Source: CAZBUK01 sp964495085 (lineage in GTDB: Bacteria > Bacteroidota > Ignavibacteria > T3Sed10-11). Taken from it: a DNA stretch of 16,749 bases. How positions within the stretch are numbered: the stretch's first letter is position 1; every line of letters starts with the position of its first letter. Location: NCBI GenBank assembly GCA_964495085.1, contig CAZBUK010000081.1, positions 1-16,749 on the forward strand, given 5' to 3'. Position numbers and translations under genes: made by a program. Of the stretch, positions 6,676 to 14,705 are shown one piece after another. Under the pieces are notes generated by a model. It searched no databases. It was not told the origin of the DNA and worked only from the letters and a program-made list of their open reading frames with translations.

Positions 6676-7059
6676 ATGAAAAAAGAAGAGATCGACAAAT
6701 TAATCAGGGAATCGCTGAGCAAGGAAGAAGCGGAATTTTACAAACAGTTCGACGAGGAGGGTGTCTTCGAATCGTGGTTCGGCGTTTATCGGGGAAAGCA
6801 GGGATGGATCGCGGCGGTCCAATCCGTGTTCATCGTTGTTTTCGTCGCCATCGCGTTCTATAGCGGCTACCGTTTTTTTACGGTCGAAGGGACGGCCGAG
6901 TTGTTCCGCTACGGCGCCGTGATGTTCATCGCGATGTTGTTTATCTCTTTCATGAAGCTCTGGCTCTGGCTGCAGATAGTCAGAAATTCCATAGTGCGCG
7001 AAATGCAGCGGGTTGAATTCCAGGTTGCGGTGCTGACTGAGAAGATTCCCGAGAGGTGA
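6676..7059 (+). CDS. DUF6768-type two-helix membrane protein, possible sigma-factor partner
   Basis: 127 residues. The cytosolic acidic N-terminus, MKKEEIDKLIRESLSKEEAE, resembles the short N-terminal regions of DUF6768 proteins. A linker (FESWFGVYRGKQGW, 31-44) leads to two transmembrane helices at about 45-66 and 78-100, then an amphipathic C-terminal helix (101-122). No enzymatic motif is visible. Families of this shape commonly follow ECF sigma genes, so an anti-sigma or membrane-tethering role is plausible but unproven; the classic zinc anti-sigma His/Cys motif is absent. Its ATG is 1 nt after the sigma stop codon, and its SD (GGAGGA) lies inside the end of the sigma gene, implying translational coupling. 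Confidence 0.8.
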   Translation: MKKEEIDKLIRESLSKEEAEFYKQFDEEGVFESWFGVYRGKQGWIAAVQSVFIVVFVAIAFYSGYRFFTVEGTAELFRYGAVMFIAMLFISFMKLWLWLQIVRNSIVREMQRVEFQVAVLTEKIPER

Positions 7060-7063
7060 AGAG

Positions 7064-7483
7064 TCACGGACGCCAGTTGCCGCCGGCCGTGCCGTCCGGA
7101 CTTGCGAGGACGACCTTGTAACCGTCGGGATCGCGTAGCCAGATCTCCCAGTGATTCGGTCCGCCGTCGCCGTCCTTTGGATTGCGATGGCGCGGCAGGA
7201 TGACTTCCGCGCCGAGAGATTCGGCCCTCTCGATCGCCGCATCGATGTCGTCGACTTCGAACCAGAGGAGCAGGCCGTTCCCCGGCGGCAGGTCTGTCGG
7301 GTCGCCGATGCGGCCGTGGTGGTGTTCGGTCTCCCAGCGATGGAGCTGCAGTATGAGTCTGCCGGATGCGACGAGACGCTCGTAATCCGGCCCGCCGTGC
7401 GCACTACGGCATCCGAGCAAATGCTGATACCAACGGCTGCTCGCTTCAACATCGGATACACAGATAAGGGGTTGCGGGTGCAT
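7064..7483 (-). CDS. VOC-superfamily (glyoxalase/bleomycin-resistance fold) protein
   Basis: 139 residues covering one vicinal-oxygen-chelate unit: PLICVSDVEASSRWYQHLLG (5-24), RLILQLHRWE (42-51), NGLLLWFEVDDIDAAIERA (69-87), LGAEVI, and HWEIWLRDPDGYKVVLASP (111-129). His48 and Glu113 are candidate metal ligands; a half-unit of this size normally dimerises to form the site. The family includes glyoxalase I, dioxygenases and antibiotic-binding proteins, so no substrate is assigned. The frame stays open 62 codons upstream, but the start at 7483 is preferred: GGGAAG precedes it and the fold begins at once after it. Met48 of the long frame (7528) is the alternative. The stop is only 4 nt from the end of the convergent DUF6768-type gene, so transcripts must overlap. 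It is 124 nt downstream of the 7608-8357 gene. Confidence 0.88.
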   Translation of the reverse strand: MHPQPLICVSDVEASSRWYQHLLGCRSAHGGPDYERLVASGRLILQLHRWETEHHHGRIGDPTDLPPGNGLLLWFEVDDIDAAIERAESLGAEVILPRHRNPKDGDGGPNHWEIWLRDPDGYKVVLASPDGTAGGNWRP

Positions 7484-7607
7484 GGGGATAACTTCCCGGG
7501 TTATATGAATAATCGAATCTATATTCATTGATATGGGTGTTCCGATGCATGTATGCGAAAGCCTTCGGCGCACTTCGAAGTGGAGGGTTCGTCGCGGTTC
7601 CGGCGAT

Positions 7608-8357
7608 TTATCTGCAGACGAATAAGCTGATATAATTCGGCGTTCGTTGGCGCGAGAGCGATTGCACAAATCCGTTTCCGCGTCCGCCTATTACGGTATC
7701 CGCAATTTGTTTCGCATCGGAAGCCGCCGCCTCTTCACCGGATTCGCGGCGTATCATCAGACCGGATATTCTGTATCCCGGCGATGCGTTGATGGAAGCG
7801 GGAAGCTCGCGAAGTCGTAGTCGACCCTTCACATTTGCCTGCCTGAAGCTTTCAAGAACTCTGTTTGCCGTTTCCCGGTTATCGTCCCCGTTTGCAGTAC
7901 ACCAGAAGATATCGTAATTATATGATTGCCAATCGGTACCGGTCACGATAGCCTGGTGCTGGATTTCCGCCTGGTCCGCGGTGAACCGTCCTAATTCAGA
8001 GAGCGCAGCGGCAGCCTCGGTCCGGATTTCCTCGCTTCCCTCGGCGCTCAGCACCTCCAGTAATCCCGCACGAAGCGGATCGTCATCCGCCAGCATTGCG
8101 AATATAAGGGCTTTTGCCACCCGCTGTTTCCGGACGTCGGTCGTTTCGAGCGAGTTCGTTACGGCTTCATATATTTTGAACTGGAAATCGCGGTCGGAAG
8201 TAGTTTCTAGATGAATCTGCTCGCGCGTTTTAATTTCCCGGTCCATGGTCGAGACCGACCGGTTCAGGTTCCAGGCGAGGACGCCGGTAATTGCGACCGT
8301 CAAAGGCACCACGATAGTGGTAATGAGCGGCGCAACGCGATCATGAAGTAAACTCAT
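7608..8357 (-). CDS. Membrane-anchored protein, helical repeat-like middle and unnamed C-terminal domain
   Basis: 249 residues; I do not recognise a named family. One transmembrane helix lies near the N-terminus (~9-30). A charged helix (35-55) is followed by an alpha-helical, HEAT-like segment (~57-125: FKIYEAVTNSLETTDVRKQ, ALIFAMLADDDPLRAGLLEVL, EEIRTEAAAALSELG). The C-terminal domain (~147-249) alternates strand and helix: YDIFWC, ANRVLESFRQANVKGRLRLREL, GYRISGLMIRRESGEEAAASD, TPNYISLFVC. This looks like a SPOR/ACT-sized alpha/beta fold. Cys153 and Cys248 sit in its first and last strands and could pair. The start is supported by GGAG 6 nt upstream. A TTGACC-17-TAATAT promoter (8545-8573) implies a ~180-nt leader. 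No catalytic motif is seen; a binding or scaffold role in the envelope is a guess. Confidence 0.75.
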   Translation of the reverse strand: MSLLHDRVAPLITTIVVPLTVAITGVLAWNLNRSVSTMDREIKTREQIHLETTSDRDFQFKIYEAVTNSLETTDVRKQRVAKALIFAMLADDDPLRAGLLEVLSAEGSEEIRTEAAAALSELGRFTADQAEIQHQAIVTGTDWQSYNYDIFWCTANGDDNRETANRVLESFRQANVKGRLRLRELPASINASPGYRISGLMIRRESGEEAAASDAKQIADTVIGGRGNGFVQSLSRQRTPNYISLFVCR

Positions 8358-8742
8358 TGCAGGCTCCGTCCGGTTCAGTTTGAGTGTTTATATGTAGAAT
8401 GCGATATTATCGATGACAAACGGACTCTCATCCCATATTACGAGTAGATAGGAAGTACGGCTTCTTTATTGTACCGGATCGTTCCTACCGATTGCCGATT
8501 CGGTTTCCGGTCTTCGTGTCCGGTCGGAGGAGTAGGAAAGTGAAATATTAAGAAATGGAGATATAAAGGTCAAGCCTTGAGTTTCTCCGTAATAATATGA
8601 ATATTCCGACACCTGAAATTAATCCTGCTGTATCGTGAAAATCTCAAGAAGGCGACGTACCCGATATGTTCCCCCCTTTACCGAATCCGCGGCCCGGTTC
8701 CCTTTTATTCATCGATAACTTACTTCCAACAGATAGCATATC
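8358..8742. other. Divergent intergenic region before the GH2 gene
   Basis: This 385-bp region lies between the minus-strand membrane protein and the plus-strand GH2 gene. It contains the minus-strand promoter candidate at 8545-8573 and the long predicted leader of that gene (8358-8537). On the plus side no convincing promoter or SD was found before the GH2 ATG at 8743. No RNA gene or repeat was recognised. Confidence 0.5.
8545..8573 (-). promoter_or_regulatory. Candidate promoter for the 7608-8357 membrane protein
   Basis: On the minus strand: TTGACC (plus 8568-8573), exactly 17 nt, then TAATAT (plus 8545-8550). It implies a ~180-nt 5' leader before the ATG at 8357, long enough to carry regulation, though no clear riboswitch or attenuator fold was seen. 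Confidence 0.45.
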
Positions 8743-11544
8743 ATGAATCGCCAATCTCCCGGAAAATATATATATATCCTCATTACCTTTTTGTTTATCT
8801 TTTCTGCATGCCAGAATCAAACCGAGCGCTTAAGGCCGAGGATCGACCTGTCAGGCGAGTGGCAGTTTTCACTCGATACGGAAAATGCGGGAATCAGGGA
8901 GAAATGGTATGCAGTCGATTTACATGACCTTGTCGATCTACCGGGAACGACCGATTCAAACCAAAAAGGTTTTCTGAATGCAGACACGACCACGCTTCAT
9001 CTGAATCGGGTGTATACGTATGAAGGTCCCGCCTGGTATCGGAAGAGAGTTGTTATTCCCGAGGAATTTCGGGATAAACGAGTTGTGCTCGTACTGGAAC
9101 GCACAAAGCCGTCGAAAGTATGGTTCAATGAACATTATATCGGGGAGTCTCATCTCCTCCAATCGCCGCAGGAATACGATGTCTCGGATTATGCAGTACC
9201 CGGCGAACACACGATCTCGATTCGCATCGATAACGATCTGACGCTCACACCCTACGGCAACGTACATATTTACGCCGATGAAACGCAGACCAACTGGAAC
9301 GGCATAATCGGCGAGCTCTTTCTGGAGGCGATGCCCAGAACGTATATCTCGGATCTGCAGGTGTTACCCGACATCGAAAATAAAAGTATCCTGGTCGAAT
9401 TATCGATCGAGAACGGCTTGAGTCTGCCGACCATCGATGTTGAGTTGAGCGTGACTCGTTTCAGGAACGGCCGGGAAACACAACTGAAACCTCTGCGGGA
9501 GACTCTCTCCTCCGATTCTCTCATTCGGATAGAATACGCGCTCGGCGATGCTATGCTGCTGTGGGACGATTACCGGCAACCTCTCTATCAATTGATCGCG
9601 ACAATACGCAACGGTACGGCGACGGATCGCAAACGGGTTACTTTCGGGATGAGGAAATTTGCCGCGAACGGAAAACAATTTACCATCAACGGCCGGACAA
9701 CGTTTCTCCGCGGGAAGCACGATGCGTGCGTTTTTCCGTTGACCGGGCATCCCCCGATGCACGTCGAAGGGTGGAAGCGAATTTTTGAGATCGCGAAATC
9801 GTACGGCATAAATCACTACCGGTTTCACAGTTACTCTCCGCCGAGAGCGGCCTTTGAAGCCGCCGACCAAACGGGCATTTTCCTGCAGCCCGAGTTGCCG
9901 TTCTGGGGCGGACTCGAATCCGATACCGTTGCCGCAAGATTAAGAGACGAAGGATTGGCGATGCTCAGGAACTACGCCAATCATCCCTCATTTGTCCTGT
10001 TCGGCGCCGGCAATGAGATCTGGAGCGGACATGAACGGGTGGAACGAATTATCGGAGAGCTGAAAGCATACGATAACCGGATGCTGTATACTTTGGGCGC
10101 GAATAATAACATCGGCTATGTCGGTCCGGGAGAGAGTTCCGACTTCCACATCGCCGCCCGAACGCCGTATGAGCGCGATACGACGCTGACACATACCCGA
10201 TTGACCCATGCCTTTGTCGATTCGAGGGAGGGCGGGATATTGAATACGCATACTCCTTCAACGATGATAAATTTTGATTATCCCGTCGCGCAGATACAGA
10301 TGCCATTGGTAAGCCATGAGATCGGCCAGTATCAGATCTATCCGGATTATCGGGAAATAGAAAAATACACGGGCGTTGTGAAAGCGTGGAATCTGGAAAT
10401 ATTTCGCGGGCGGCTGAAAGATGCCGATATGCTCGATCAAAATCCGGATTTTCAAAAAGCATCCGGAGCATGGTCCGCTCTGTGCTACAAAGCTGAAATG
10501 GAGGCTGCATTGCGGACGGAGCATCTTGCCGGGTTTCAGTTGCTCGACCTGCAGGACTTTCCGGGCCAGGGAACTGCGCTCGTCGGAATACTCGATGCGT
10601 TTATGGACAGCAAGGAGGTGATAACGCGCGAATCATGGCTCCGGTCATGCAACGATGTAGTTTTACTTCTCGAGTTCCCGAAATATTGCTGGCAGGCAGA
10701 TGAATATTTCGAGGCAAACCTTAAAGTGGCGAACTATTCCGATAGAACCGTTACCGGCGACGTCGAATGGGAAATCGTTGACTCGCGAGGTACGATCATC
10801 GCGTCGGGAATATTTCCGGCTGCAGAAATTTTACAAGGGGGACTCCGGGAGATAGGCGCGGTTTCATCGACTCTTGGCATCGTCGAAAAGGCGGAGAAAT
10901 TAACGGTCAATCTGAGATTTCAGAATTATTCAAATACCTATCCGATCTGGATATATTCCACGTCCGATCCGGATATCGATCCCGGGGAGATCATAATCGC
11001 AGAGGAGATCGACGATGAATTGATCGCCGGACTGGAGAGCGGTAATAAGGTATTGCTCTTTCCAACGGCCGAATCGGTGATGGAGAAGAGCGTAGGCGGC
11101 TTATTTCCGCCGGATTTCTGGAATTACGGCATGTTCAAGGGTATCAGCGAACGTGCGGATAAACCGGTTTCGCCCGGTACATTGGGTATTCTGACCGATG
11201 CAACGCATCCTGTCTTCAACAGTTTCCCAACCGAATTTCATACCAACTGGCAATGGTTCTCGATCGTGAAAGCGAGCCGGCCCCTGATGCTGAACGCTAC
11301 TCCGCATGATTACAGGCCGATCGTGCAGGTCATCGATAATCTCGAGCGAAACAATAAGCTGGGATTGATATTCGAGTTCTCCGTCGGAAAAGGGAAACTG
11401 CTGATATGTATGTCGAGATTGCAAGATATCCGGGATAGACCGGAAGCAAATCAATTGTATGCATCCATTATCGAATACATGAATTCAGGTAATTTTAATC
11501 CAAAGCATTCGGCCGACGGCAAGTTGCTGTACGAATTGTTCTAA
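8743..11544 (+). CDS. Glycoside hydrolase family 2-type lipoprotein
   Basis: 933 residues. Signal 9-22 with lipobox FSAC (Cys23). Residues ~33-200 form the GH2 sugar-binding jelly roll (DLSGEWQFSLD, AWYRKRVVIPEEF, VWFNEHYIGES, NWNGIIGELFLEA), followed by an Ig-like domain (~200-305). The TIM barrel (~306-640) has GKHDACVFPLTGHPP and GINHYRFHSYSPP. The acid/base sits in GAGNEIW (Glu425) and the probable nucleophile in SHEIGQYQIYP (Glu526), with a diagnostic LLDLQDFPGQGTALVG (600-615). A C-terminal part (~640-915) ends in an alpha/beta region (THPVFNSFPTEFHTNWQW) like the amidotransferase-like tail of some beta-galactosidases. Activity is likely an exo-beta-glycosidase; sugar specificity is unclear. 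There is no SD before the ATG. The gene is convergent with the beta-helix gene. Confidence 0.9.
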   Translation: MNRQSPGKYIYILITFLFIFSACQNQTERLRPRIDLSGEWQFSLDTENAGIREKWYAVDLHDLVDLPGTTDSNQKGFLNADTTTLHLNRVYTYEGPAWYRKRVVIPEEFRDKRVVLVLERTKPSKVWFNEHYIGESHLLQSPQEYDVSDYAVPGEHTISIRIDNDLTLTPYGNVHIYADETQTNWNGIIGELFLEAMPRTYISDLQVLPDIENKSILVELSIENGLSLPTIDVELSVTRFRNGRETQLKPLRETLSSDSLIRIEYALGDAMLLWDDYRQPLYQLIATIRNGTATDRKRVTFGMRKFAANGKQFTINGRTTFLRGKHDACVFPLTGHPPMHVEGWKRIFEIAKSYGINHYRFHSYSPPRAAFEAADQTGIFLQPELPFWGGLESDTVAARLRDEGLAMLRNYANHPSFVLFGAGNEIWSGHERVERIIGELKAYDNRMLYTLGANNNIGYVGPGESSDFHIAARTPYERDTTLTHTRLTHAFVDSREGGILNTHTPSTMINFDYPVAQIQMPLVSHEIGQYQIYPDYREIEKYTGVVKAWNLEIFRGRLKDADMLDQNPDFQKASGAWSALCYKAEMEAALRTEHLAGFQLLDLQDFPGQGTALVGILDAFMDSKEVITRESWLRSCNDVVLLLEFPKYCWQADEYFEANLKVANYSDRTVTGDVEWEIVDSRGTIIASGIFPAAEILQGGLREIGAVSSTLGIVEKAEKLTVNLRFQNYSNTYPIWIYSTSDPDIDPGEIIIAEEIDDELIAGLESGNKVLLFPTAESVMEKSVGGLFPPDFWNYGMFKGISERADKPVSPGTLGILTDATHPVFNSFPTEFHTNWQWFSIVKASRPLMLNATPHDYRPIVQVIDNLERNNKLGLIFEFSVGKGKLLICMSRLQDIRDRPEANQLYASIIEYMNSGNFNPKHSADGKLLYELF

Positions 11545-11644
11545 CGCCGGGATGAGCTGGCGATGAGAGTCGAGGAGATTGTCGCCGGGTTATCGGAGAG
11601 CGGATTTTTCCGGATCTAGCGTACCGCTTGAAGAATACGGAGCT

Positions 11645-11670
11645 CACGCAGAGGCGCTAAGACGCAAAGG
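11645..11670. repeat. Short dispersed-type intergenic repeat (CACGCAGAGGCGC motif)
   Basis: CACGCAGAGGCGCTAAGACG then CAAAGG lies between two convergent genes. This CACGCAGAGrCGC-AAGACGCAAAGG pattern is one I know as a recurrent intergenic element in unrelated environmental genomes. Only one copy is present here, so its status as a repeat rests on recognition, not on repetition within the window. Confidence 0.45.
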
Positions 11671-11731
11671 GGCAACAAAGTAGTTAAAAGGTGTGGAGTT
11701 TATTCTTACCGATATGGACCCGGAGGAACAG

Positions 11732-13315
11732 CTACTTGATCAGCGACATCTTACCGGAGCGGATAACCGCATCGCCTCCAGATTCCGTCGATGATTTGAT
11801 CCGAAGACGATAGAGATAGACGCCGCCTGCGAGATCACCCGCATTGAACACGGCCTCATGTACTCCCGATTGCCGGCGGCCGTTCACGAGTACGGCGACC
11901 TGTCTACCGAGCCGATCGAATACCGTCAGCTTAACGTCGGCATTTTCGGGCAGAAAAAATCTGATGACGGTTGACGGATTGAACGGGTTGGGGTAGTTCT
12001 GGTACATCGTAACAGTATGAGGGATCTGATCCGGCAGGAGGGGATCGATTCGGGTCTGCGAATGCTGAAATTCATACGCACCGATATCAACCGCGACCCC
12101 GCTACTTCTCGAGTTGCCGGCAATATCCAGGGTTATCCCCTCTGCCTGAGCTCCCTGTTGATAGGGGAGAGAAGTGCCCGCATCGATCGCAGGCGATCCC
12201 GTCAGTAGCTGCAGGTCGCCGGCAATGGTGGGAGCGTCGCCGGGATCGGGTGCGCTGACGAAGAGCGGATCTTCGTCGATGTTCCCGCCGCCATCCTCGC
12301 CTATCTCATCATTCCACCCGTCGCCGCTGCCTCCTGAACCGGAGACAAGACTATGCATTATATGCGGAGTCGAGTTATCCGTATACACGGAACTACCTTC
12401 GCCCGCTAAATTATTCCAGATTATTGTATTTATTAACGTGGGCGTGCTGGAGCTGGTAGCAAATATTCCTCCGCCGGAGCCGCCCGCCGAGTTACCGGTT
12501 ATCGTTGTGTTTATCAATACCGGTGAGCTTTGAAATAAATACATTCCTCCGCCATCGCCTGCGGCTATATTGCCGCTGATCACCACATTGATCAGGACCG
12601 GAGCATTATTGGAGGTATATAAACTGCCGGATGCGCCTGTAGCGCTGTTTCCGAGAAGGGAAACATTTTTCAGTACGGCGCTGCCTCCGCCTATCGATAT
12701 GCCGCCCGCGATAAAGGTGGACCGGTTGCCGATGAAACGAACGTCAGTAAGAGTAAGAGAAGCGCCCAGGGAGCTTAATCCTCCTCCGTCAAAAGAAGTT
12801 TGATTTTCGCTGATCGTCACATTGGAAAGAGAGAGATTACCGCCTCCTGAAATGCGAATTCCCCCTCCAGATTCGATAGGTTTACCGTGACGGATCGTAA
12901 CACCGGATATATTTACCGTTGGCGCGTCCATTATCGTGACGACACGTTCCGAGGCAGTCCAGGGTTCCATATGCGATTGAATTATTGTAATACCCTGTCC
13001 GCTCCCGATCAGTGTAAGTGATTTGCCGATAGATATCGATTCAGTATAAATTCCATGTCCCACCATGATTACATCGCCGGCAGATGCCGCGCTGACAGCC
13101 TGAGCGATTGACCGGCAAACATCGTTCGGATCGGCGCACGAGTTGGCTCCCCCATGATCGTTTCCCCCGATGCCGACATAGCGGGTAACCTGGGCTTGCA
13201 GTTTGAAAAAGATGCATGCTTGAAGAATGATACAGATAACCGGGAGGATAAAATATATTCTTCTGGAACGTCCATGAGACAAGGGTAATCCTGGGCGGCG
13301 GATCTGGATAGTCAT
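11732..13315 (-). CDS. Secreted parallel beta-helix protein with T9SS sorting domain
   Basis: 527 residues. A signal peptide (hydrophobic 20-38, cleavage near LQA-QV at 41/42). Residues ~60-345 are a right-handed beta-helix of polymorphic-outer-membrane/pectin-lyase type. Turns repeat the pattern xLxNxxIxGNxAxGxGGGxY, e.g. SPVLINTTITGNSAGGSGGG (264-283). Residues ~349-416 match the choice-of-anchor Q type segment (DPLFV, LQLLTGSPAIDAG, DIGAYEF). The last ~90 residues are a T9SS type A sorting domain: MYQNYPNPFNPSTVIRF (437-453), VFDRLGRQVAVLV, GVYLYRL. It is predicted to be exported to or beyond the cell surface, as adhesin or polysaccharide-binding/lyase; no lyase residues are identified. 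The start at 13315 has AGGAGT 7 nt upstream; a further 32-codon upstream extension would begin ahead of the promoter. Confidence 0.9.
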   Translation of the reverse strand: MTIQIRRPGLPLSHGRSRRIYFILPVICIILQACIFFKLQAQVTRYVGIGGNDHGGANSCADPNDVCRSIAQAVSAASAGDVIMVGHGIYTESISIGKSLTLIGSGQGITIIQSHMEPWTASERVVTIMDAPTVNISGVTIRHGKPIESGGGIRISGGGNLSLSNVTISENQTSFDGGGLSSLGASLTLTDVRFIGNRSTFIAGGISIGGGSAVLKNVSLLGNSATGASGSLYTSNNAPVLINVVISGNIAAGDGGGMYLFQSSPVLINTTITGNSAGGSGGGIFATSSSTPTLINTIIWNNLAGEGSSVYTDNSTPHIMHSLVSGSGGSGDGWNDEIGEDGGGNIDEDPLFVSAPDPGDAPTIAGDLQLLTGSPAIDAGTSLPYQQGAQAEGITLDIAGNSRSSGVAVDIGAYEFQHSQTRIDPLLPDQIPHTVTMYQNYPNPFNPSTVIRFFLPENADVKLTVFDRLGRQVAVLVNGRRQSGVHEAVFNAGDLAGGVYLYRLRIKSSTESGGDAVIRSGKMSLIK

Positions 13316-13360
13316 GAATTCACTCCTGGTGTGGTGGAGGCAGCACTCTCTATGCTGCGT

Positions 13361-13389
13361 TAGATACGCAAATCCGGGAAAAAAGTCAA
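13361..13389 (-). promoter_or_regulatory. Candidate promoter for the beta-helix gene
   Basis: On the minus strand: TTGACT (plus 13384-13389), exactly 17 nt, then TATCTA (plus 13361-13366). Predicted start of transcription near 13354, giving a ~39-nt leader with an SD. It also rules out the upstream frame extension to 13411 as the normal start. Confidence 0.5.
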
Positions 13390-13578
13390 TGAGGTCAGTC
13401 CATGACAACAACTATCGTACCATGATCATACCGTCATATTGCGACTTCAATAATCGGAGAAGTCCGCGCAGGGCTGCCGGGTCGCAGAAAGATCACAGGA
13501 GTGTAAAGAGGTTGTTGAAACTCTCAATAGCGAACGATTCTCGCGTATGCAACGGATCTCTGCGGGAGAATTTTAGAT

Positions 13579-14469
13579 CTAGTATCTTTCTGCATCCTTG
13601 CGTGCAAGATAGGAGGAGAACTCCTCCCCTTTAAGAAACGACTTTATGTCAGCGGGTTTGCGTCCCAACAGATTTTCCAGGTCGCCCGATACAATATCCA
13701 GAGCGCCGTTCACGAACGTTTCGGCGGTCAGGACGCTCAGCGCTACTATCGCTTCGGGGAGTCCCGCCCGGACCAGTCGCTCTTTAAATACACCCACCGG
13801 GATATCGTTGCAGGAAATTTTCTTCCCAACGGCTTCGCTCAACATCTCCGCATATTCCGGCAAGGTATACGATTCCGATGAGGTTATTTCATACACCTTA
13901 TTCCTATGTTCACCGGTATCCGATAAACCGTTCGCCAGCGCTTCGGCCATTTCCGATCGAAGCGCGAAATTGATCTTCCTTCCACCGCTCGGGAAATTCC
14001 ATTCGCCGGATTCCAGGGCATTCCCCAGATACAGAGGGAAAAAATCAAGATAGAACGTGTGCCGGTATATTGTGTACGCGATGCCTAATGTCTTTATGTG
14101 TTTTTCGGTTTCGTTGTGGTCGTGAGTGAGCGGACTTAACAGCCTGTCTGCCTGTACCATGCTCGTATAGAAAACATGCTTGACGCCGGCCGCTTGTGCA
14201 GTGTTCAGGGCATGCTTATGCTGTCGGACCCGATCGACGATCGTGCTCGACGAGATAAGCAATAATATATCGATCCCCCGCACAGCCCTCTGCATGGAAT
14301 CATAGTCGGAGTAATCGCCGATTCTGGGTTCAACGCCTTTGGATTCGAGCTCTTTGCCTTTCTCTTCGCTTCTGACCAGTCCTGCGATCTTTTCGGCATA
14401 CCCCCTCTTTAACAGAAAATCGATAATCCCGGATCCTAAATGACCGTTGGCGCCTGTAATAAGAATCAT
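13579..14469 (-). CDS. NAD(P)-binding oxidoreductase, QorB/NmrA-like
   Basis: 296 residues of an atypical short-chain dehydrogenase-type Rossmann fold. The dinucleotide loop is GANGHLG (6-12), with LVRSEEKGKEL (31-41) after the second strand, where Arg would favour NADP. GIDILLLISSS (65-75), RQHKHALNTAQAAGVKHVFYTS (82-103) and HNETEKHIKTLGIAYTIYR (118-136) closely follow the layout of E. coli NAD(P)H:quinone oxidoreductase 2 (QorB/YtfG). The C-terminal substrate region is VYEITSSESYTLPEYAEML. Likely a quinone or small electrophile reductase; a redox-sensing NmrA-like role is the alternative. It lacks the Tyr-x3-Lys pair of classical SDRs, as expected for this subgroup. No SD before the ATG. 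It appears monocistronic. Confidence 0.87.
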   Translation of the reverse strand: MILITGANGHLGSGIIDFLLKRGYAEKIAGLVRSEEKGKELESKGVEPRIGDYSDYDSMQRAVRGIDILLLISSSTIVDRVRQHKHALNTAQAAGVKHVFYTSMVQADRLLSPLTHDHNETEKHIKTLGIAYTIYRHTFYLDFFPLYLGNALESGEWNFPSGGRKINFALRSEMAEALANGLSDTGEHRNKVYEITSSESYTLPEYAEMLSEAVGKKISCNDIPVGVFKERLVRAGLPEAIVALSVLTAETFVNGALDIVSGDLENLLGRKPADIKSFLKGEEFSSYLARKDAERY

Positions 14470-14705
14470 AACATTATTGAAGATTAGTTTTTATATCGAT
14501 TGCTTATAAACCGATTTGATGTAAGTAAAGTTTCAGGTTTGGCATCAGCGAAATCTTCTTGCGAAGTGTCGCCGGATTGGTATGAAATTGGAATAACCGC
14601 ATAAACCACATACATCTCAGCTTAGTATGGATAGTTGGTCCTCCAAAAAGCGTATAAAAAGCAGGTCACAAGGGACCTATTCAACCACAGATATCGGGAA
14701 AACAG

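Noticed and set aside
6700..7461. A 253-codon minus-strand frame spanning the DUF6768-type and VOC genes
   Set aside because: It is antisense to one recognisable gene and out of frame within another; Ser/Arg-rich composition typical of shadow frames.
13316..13411. 32-codon N-terminal extension of the beta-helix protein
   Set aside because: It starts upstream of the TTGACT-17-TATCTA promoter candidate, has no SD and would bury the signal peptide.
13314..13634. 106-codon plus-strand frame between the beta-helix and QorB-like genes
   Set aside because: It overlaps the promoter and 5' end of the beta-helix gene and the 3' end of the QorB-like gene on the other strand, has no SD, and its composition is not protein-like.
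14640..14682. AGGTC/GACCT dyad near 14663-14678 as a riboswitch or operator
   Set aside because: A 5-bp stem with no further structure or motif match; ordinary by chance.
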